NCBI GenBank assembly: GCA_041668045.1
Contig: JBAYDV010000075.1
Span: forward strand, 1-9,909
Direction: 5' to 3'
Length of the DNA stretch: 9,909 nt
DNA from: JBAYDV01 sp041668045
GTDB lineage: Bacteria; Bacteroidota; Bacteroidia; Bacteroidales; UBA932
The notes under the pieces were generated by a model. That model saw only the letters and a list, made by a program, of their open reading frames with translations. It was not told the origin of the DNA and ran no database searches. Below are positions 7,838 through 9,909 of the stretch, piece after piece; the first letter of the stretch is position 1; each line of letters begins with the position of its first letter. The position numbers and the translations under genes are program-made.

Positions 7838-8308
7838 ATGTTACCAGTATCAAGAAATTATCAACCGTTATTTCACAACTTTTTCGATGATTTATTCGAT
7901 TTAGGATCTGAAGATAGTATTTTGAAAGAATATAGAGGAGTATCTTCTCCCGCTATGAACATCATAGAAAATGAAGATGAATATCGTGTAGAATTCGCTG
8001 CACCAGGCGTATCTAAAGATCATTTCACAGTCAGAGTCGACAATGAAAAAAACTTGGTCGTAACCATGGAAAACCAAGAAGAATCAAATTCTGAAGACAA
8101 GAAAGCTTCTAAAGCAGAAAGAAAATGCAAAAAAGGTGAAAAATACCTGCACAGGGAATTTTCTTACCAGAAATACGAACAAACATTAGCATTGCCTGAC
8201 AAAGTAAAAGTTAATGAAATAAAAGCATCAATGCTTGATGGAGTTTTAACAGTAATAGTTCCTAAAAACAAAGAAGAACTAAAAGCCATACAAATCGATA
8301 TCCAATAA
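7838..8308 (+). CDS. hsp20: Small heat-shock protein, Hsp20/alpha-crystallin family
   Basis: An ATP-independent holdase chaperone that binds unfolding proteins in the cytoplasm as an oligomer. With the ATG at 7838 the protein is 156 aa and begins MLPVSRNYQPLFHNFFDD, the usual Bacteroidota Hsp20 opening (a short M-P-V-x-R-like start, then an aromatic-rich NFFDDLFD segment). The alpha-crystallin domain spans about 40-145, with PAMNIIENEDEYRVEFAAPGV at its start and the signature DGVL at 134-137. A Lys/Glu-rich loop (about 85-108) sits before YLHREFSY. The tail IQIDIQ has overlapping I-x-I motifs (I151, I153, I155) for oligomer contacts. It is monocistronic: a separate upstream region and its own terminator 19 nt after the stop. 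It is functionally unrelated to the mannosidases and probably heat- or stress-induced. Confidence 0.95.
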   Translation: MLPVSRNYQPLFHNFFDDLFDLGSEDSILKEYRGVSSPAMNIIENEDEYRVEFAAPGVSKDHFTVRVDNEKNLVVTMENQEESNSEDKKASKAERKCKKGEKYLHREFSYQKYEQTLALPDKVKVNEIKASMLDGVLTVIVPKNKEELKAIQIDIQ

Positions 8309-8327
8309 AGGATATATGATTCTCACT

Positions 8328-8362
8328 AAGCTGGGTCTCTTTCTAGAGGCTCAGCTTTTTTT
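8328..8362 (+). terminator. Rho-independent terminator of hsp20
   Basis: AAGCTG (8328-8333) pairs with CAGCTT (8352-8357), then a G-T wobble, then GTCTCT (8335-8340) with AGAGGC (8345-8350), which includes one more wobble. The loop is TTCT, giving a 13-bp stem. A T-run covers 8356-8362. Its last two bases overlap the stop codon of the convergent queH. The reverse orientation has no T-run after the stem, so it should work mainly for hsp20. Confidence 0.85.
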
Positions 8363-8972
8363 ATGGCAATATAGAGCTGCTACCTGCATCTTTCGTAGCT
8401 TCTTTAGCCTCTGCAGCTTTTCTAGCTTCGAACTCTATTCTATTCTGCAAGCTAAACTCACAGCCACAATATTTCTGATTATAAAACTGACGTGCTAACA
8501 CATTTCTTCTCTCGAAAAGGCCACCCTTTCGCCAATTCCTATCCCAGAATTTAACGGAAGGATACATAGCTTCTGCAGCATGACCAGCAGCAGAAACTTG
8601 TTTAAGATCTTTCCAACGTGAAGTAGCTAGGGTAGTAGTAAATAGTTCAAAACCATGCTCAGAAGCATATCTTGCACTCTCTATCATTCGAATATCGAAA
8701 CACTTCTGACAGCGCTTACCTCTCTCTGGCTCATCGCGAAACTCCCAAACACCATCTCTCCACTTTTTATAGTCATACTCACCATCGACGAACTCGACAC
8801 CAAGTTGTTCGCAATATCTAATATTCTCATCTCTTCTTTTAATATACTCAGAGCGAGGAAATATATTAGGGTCAAAAAAATAAACAGTAGTGTCATAATC
8901 ATTTTGTACTAACCATTCTAGTATAGCAGAACTACATGGAGCACAACAGCTATGAAGTAATATCTTTTTCAT
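8361..8972 (-). CDS. queH: Epoxyqueuosine reductase QueH
   Basis: The final step of queuosine synthesis: reduction of epoxyqueuosine to queuosine in the anticodon wobble position of tRNAs for Tyr, His, Asp and Asn, in the cytoplasm. QueH (formerly DUF208/COG1636) is the non-cobalamin alternative to QueG. The 203-aa protein starts MKKILLHSCCAPCSS with the diagnostic C9-C10 pair. It carries the CxxC in KRCQKCFDIR (C88, C91) and the YCGC motif (C169, C171). These cysteines are the expected ligands of the iron-sulfur cluster and the adjacent iron site. FTTTLATSRWKD and FWDRNWRKGG are also typical. The tail after about 180 is Ala/Lys/Glu-rich and probably variable. The gene converges on hsp20 and diverges from the patatin-like gene. 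A Bacteroides -7 box sits directly before the ATG. Confidence 0.95.
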   Translation of the reverse strand: MKKILLHSCCAPCSSAILEWLVQNDYDTTVYFFDPNIFPRSEYIKRRDENIRYCEQLGVEFVDGEYDYKKWRDGVWEFRDEPERGKRCQKCFDIRMIESARYASEHGFELFTTTLATSRWKDLKQVSAAGHAAEAMYPSVKFWDRNWRKGGLFERRNVLARQFYNQKYCGCEFSLQNRIEFEARKAAEAKEATKDAGSSSILP

Positions 8973-8976
8973 GTCA

Positions 8977-8984
8977 CAAAGATA
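8977..8984 (-). promoter_or_regulatory. Bacteroidota -7 promoter element for queH
   Basis: Read on the minus strand, 8984 to 8977 is TATCTTTG, an exact match to the Bacteroides -7 consensus TAnnTTTG. Its last G is only 4 nt from the queH ATG (8972-8970), so transcription should begin at or within a few bases of the start codon. I see no good TTTG -33 element at the usual 19-21 nt spacing. Confidence 0.55.
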
Positions 8985-8988
8985 AAAA

Positions 8989-9002
8989 AACTATAAATAG
9001 TT
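8989..9002. repeat. Short palindrome upstream of queH
   Basis: AACTAT, AA, ATAGTT forms a perfect 6-bp inverted repeat with a 2-nt centre. It begins about 5 nt upstream of the queH -7 element, where a repressor site could lie. In such A+T-rich DNA a chance occurrence is quite possible. Confidence 0.3.
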
Positions 9003-9099
9003 ATGTATTTAAAAAATTATATATATATTCGTTCCATTAAAGAATTAGTATAAAAGCATATTTTTTATTATATTGTAAGTAAACTTCTTATGTTTTTAC

Positions 9100-9116
9100 G
9101 AATTTGTTACAAATTC
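9100..9116. promoter_or_regulatory. 17-nt palindrome in the queH/patatin intergenic region
   Basis: GAATTTGT and ACAAATTC form a perfect 8-bp inverted repeat around a single T. It ends 33 nt before the patatin start. It contains a TTTG (9103-9106) spaced 21 nt from TATATTTA (9128-9135), a one-mismatch -7 box. That -7 box would leave almost no leader, so a binding site or RNA hairpin is about as likely as a promoter element. The remainder of this 177-nt gap is A+T-rich with no gene seen. Confidence 0.4.
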
Positions 9117-9138
9117 TTATTATAGAATATATTTATTT

Positions 9139-9144
9139 GGAGGT
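9139..9144 (+). promoter_or_regulatory. Shine-Dalgarno GGAGGT of the patatin-like gene
   Basis: GGAGGT lies 5 nt before the ATG at 9150, a near-ideal ribosome-binding site. It supports 9150 as the start and excludes internal ATGs such as the one before SGGGALG. Confidence 0.7.
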
Positions 9145-9149
9145 TGACT

Positions 9150-9909
9150 ATGAATATCACCGAGGCTAAAAATAAGATTCAAGAAACTATTAATAAGACA
9201 GAAGCTATTTTAAACACAGAAAAAGAAAATAAAATAATTATTCCCTCTATATCTAAAGTTAATAATAGTAATCTTAAAATAGGAATCGTCATGAGTGGTG
9301 GAGGAGCGCTAGGGTTTGCCCATATCGGAGTTTTAAAAGCATTAAAAGATATTGGCATAACTCCGACTTTTTTCGCAGGTTCAAGTATGGGAGCCTTAGT
9401 AGGAGTTTTCGCTGCAGCAGGTATGGAACCTGAAGATATGACAAAAATGGTTTTTAGTGAAAGAATATATAAACCTATTACATTAATAACTATTCCATCT
9501 TTCGGAAAAGAACCTTTTGGTTTTTCTTCTCATAAAAGAGTTAAAGAAATACTAGATAAATACATACCCTATGATAATTTTGAAAGCCTTCCATATTATT
9601 TAAGTGTGTGTGCTACTAATCTTAATAAGCCTCAAGCAGAATTGATATCATCGGGTGATAACCTTAAACAATTCGTATTAGCTTCCATGTCCATCGCTTA
9701 TATATTTAAACCTATTAAAATTAATGGTATTACTTATATAGATGGAGATAATTCTAACCACGTTCCAGCGCAAGATATCAGAAAGCAAGTAGATATATTA
9801 ATAGGAGTAGATGTAATGCCTATTTATGAAAAAGAATCTTTTGATTCAGTAATGGATATAAATACCAGACTATATTATTTAGATGCAGATAGACTAGGAA
9901 AAGCAGGAA
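9150..9909 (+). CDS. Patatin-like phospholipase (partial, C-terminus beyond window)
   Basis: A serine acyl hydrolase of the patatin/RssA type, probably acting on phospholipids or other acyl lipids. The frame is open from ATG 9150 to the window end, giving 253 codons. About 42 charged, signal-less residues precede the domain, suggesting a cytoplasmic protein or one on the inner face of the membrane. The oxyanion loop is SGGGALGFAHIGVL (G50-G52), the nucleophile elbow GSSMG places the catalytic Ser at S79, and LASMSIAYIFKPI is the usual mid-domain segment. The dyad Asp lies in YIDGDNSNHVP (D198), where the common DGG/DGA reads DGD. It lies divergent from queH with its own ribosome-binding site. 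The physiological substrate is unknown. Confidence 0.9.
   Translation, partial: MNITEAKNKIQETINKTEAILNTEKENKIIIPSISKVNNSNLKIGIVMSGGGALGFAHIGVLKALKDIGITPTFFAGSSMGALVGVFAAAGMEPEDMTKMVFSERIYKPITLITIPSFGKEPFGFSSHKRVKEILDKYIPYDNFESLPYYLSVCATNLNKPQAELISSGDNLKQFVLASMSIAYIFKPIKINGITYIDGDNSNHVPAQDIRKQVDILIGVDVMPIYEKESFDSVMDINTRLYYLDADRLGKAG

Noticed and set aside
8316..8498. 60-codon plus-strand reading frame after hsp20
   Set aside because: It runs through the hsp20 terminator and antisense to the queH coding region, and has no ribosome-binding site or recognisable motif.
8655..8912. Reading frames on both strands inside queH (8655-8912 plus, 8684-8902 minus)
   Set aside because: They overlap the clearly conserved QueH frame, and their hydrophobic translations are by-products of its codons.
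1..9909. CRISPR array, tRNA or rRNA genes, insertion sequences, phage or defence genes
   Set aside because: No regularly spaced repeats, no cloverleaf- or rRNA-like stretches, and no transposase, integrase or defence motifs were seen on either strand.

Overview
The window looks like chromosomal DNA of a low-GC member of the Bacteroidota, probably Bacteroidales. It is strongly A+T-rich by eye. It carries a polysaccharide-utilisation-type run of lipoproteins containing the Bacteroidetes-specific BACON and BT_3987-like N-terminal (DUF1735) domains, and the run's genes lack Shine-Dalgarno sequences. A perfect Bacteroides-type -7 box (TAnnTTTG) lies just before queH. I cannot name a genus from the sequence.

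Layout: (1) 1-3046, the 3' part of a glycan-utilisation operon. It holds the last codons of an unknown gene, a GH18 endo-beta-N-acetylglucosaminidase lipoprotein, and a lipoprotein with three BACON domains plus a leucine-rich C-terminal half, probably a surface glycan-binding protein. (2) 3078-3114, a strong intrinsic terminator. (3) 3128-7653, two adjacent, clearly divergent GH92 alpha-mannosidase lipoproteins. (4) 7838-8308, a small heat-shock protein (Hsp20) with its own terminator. (5) 8361-8972 on the minus strand, queH (epoxyqueuosine reductase), convergent with hsp20. (6) 9150 to the window end, a patatin-like phospholipase cut by the edge and divergent from queH.

How the genes fit together: the first four complete genes make a coherent route for high-mannose N-glycans. 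The binding protein would hold the glycoprotein at the cell surface. The GH18 enzyme would cut between the two core GlcNAc residues, and the two GH92 exo-mannosidases would then trim alpha-mannose from the released oligosaccharide. The set resembles the Bacteroides thetaiotaomicron BT_3983-BT_3990 region (GH18 BT_3987, GH92 BT_3990). The SusC/SusD pair expected upstream is outside the window. The two GH92 paralogues differ at several active-site motifs, including HGNQ versus HGNE, which suggests different linkages. The last three genes are unrelated housekeeping or stress genes.

I found no tRNA, rRNA, CRISPR array, insertion sequence or integrase. I see no wholly new system. The points most worth following are the terminator inside the glycan locus, the GH92 motif divergence, the BACON/leucine-rich protein, the apparently leaderless queH promoter, and the contrast in ribosome-binding sites.
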